DNA of 64,000 nucleotides. Source: an uncultured Pirellulales bacterium. GTDB lineage: Bacteria; Planctomycetota; Planctomycetia; Pirellulales; Thermoguttaceae. Of the stretch, positions 63,538 to 64,000 are shown piece after piece. Position numbers and translations under genes: made by a program. The notes below the pieces were generated by a model, which was not told where the DNA came from, ran no database searches, and worked only from the letters and a program-made list of their open reading frames with translations. The DNA lies in contig CALLPE010000027.1 in assembly GCA_938015445.1 (NCBI GenBank), positions 28,467 to 92,466 of the forward strand. The letters are read 5' to 3'. Position 1 is the first letter of the stretch. Each line of letters starts with the position of its first letter.

Positions 63538-64000
63538 ATCCTTTGCGTAAAGCCCCGACTTGTTAGTATGTGCCGAGTTGTTGGTATGTGCCGACTTGCT
63601 AGTACGTGCCGACTTGTTGGCATTTGCCCAGTTGTTGGCACATGCCGAGTTGTTGATATGTGCCGATTTGCTCATATGTGCTGAGTTGCTCACATGTGCC
63701 GAGTTGTTCATATGGGGCGAGTTATTCCAGCGCGCCGAAGACGCCGCCGGCCTGGGAACAGCGCCACTCTGCAAGCGTCCGTGAACCGGCGGATGCAAAA
63801 ACATTTGGCAACAGTTCACGGGGTTCTTGATCTTGTGACGCCCGCCGGAACCCCACGGCAGCGGGACGGCAATCGTCATCTTGAACAGGGGAATTTGGCT
63901 TGTCAAGCGCCCCGCCCCCCAAGAATTTTCCAGGATTTTTGCTGACGCGGGCAGGCGATTGGTCTTAATTGGGCGGGCGGGGATGCGTATTTTCCCGCCC
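63538..64000. other. Upstream region of the PEP-CTERM gene
   Basis: Apart from the 18-bp array (63556-63735), no gene was found to the right edge of the window; the minus-strand open frame through 63906 is not family-like. Confidence 0.4.
63556..63735. repeat. Ten-unit 18-bp array at the 5' end of the PEP-CTERM gene
   Basis: Ten contiguous units from 63556 (plus-strand consensus CGAGTTGTTGGTATGTGC). On the minus strand they remain open as a six-residue repeat (AHTNNS and relatives), just before the predicted signal peptide. Confidence 0.92.

Overview
The window looks like a chromosome segment of a Planctomycetota bacterium (Pirellulales-like; inferred, not proven). The reasons are the mix of families: secreted GFO/IDH/MocA oxidoreductases with twin-arginine leaders, a DUF1080 protein, two DUF1559 pilin-like proteins with the N-terminal methylation helix, a PEP-CTERM protein with autotransporter-type beta-strand repeats, HEAT-repeat proteins, a DUF1570-like metallopeptidase, and a long BatA/VWA/MoxR/DUF58 cluster. 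The DNA is GC-rich, which creates many long spurious antisense frames. kdsB implies Kdo and therefore an outer membrane. No insertion sequence, prophage, CRISPR array or rRNA was seen; there is one tRNA (Leu, anticodon UAG).

Layout. 1-8.6 kb: truncated aldo/keto reductase, an ACT-domain protein coupled to a UPF0210 protein, two exported oxidoreductases, a DUF1080 protein and trpC. 8.8-16.1 kb: HEAT-repeat protein, pilin-like DUF1559 protein, small HEAT-like membrane protein, nucleoside hydrolase, third oxidoreductase. 16.3-20.4 kb (minus strand): a Gln/Pro/Tyr-rich membrane protein, a BY-kinase-like P-loop protein lacking the Walker lysine, and an ExeA-like ATPase, closely spaced or overlapping. 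21.4-27.2 kb: a protein with an internal duplication, tRNA-Leu, metallopeptidase, kdsB, double metallo-beta-lactamase protein. 27.7-42.6 kb: seven co-directional genes forming a MoxR/VWA envelope cluster with a 1316-residue coiled-coil protein. 42.9-50.6 kb: cbiET, a degenerate RNase HI-like gene overlapping glgB, and a translationally coupled FAD-oxidoreductase/membrane ferredoxin pair. 50.7-63.5 kb: second DUF1559 protein, GAF plus degenerate PP2C protein, CocE-type hydrolase, nikR, beta-helix protein, M14 peptidase fused to a propeller, PEP-CTERM protein.

The most striking feature is not a gene. About eighteen short tandem-repeat arrays, with units of 8 to 45 bp and nearly all with their own unrelated unit, sit at gene edges across the window. 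Several begin in the last codons of a gene and include its stop codon (3310, 8597, 24025). Others duplicate the ribosome-binding region (7229, 14282), lie just upstream of it (31908, 47666), or encode the first residues of a protein as an in-frame six-residue repeat (3536, 8806, perhaps 63556). This is a pattern of the genome rather than of one locus and deserves systematic analysis.
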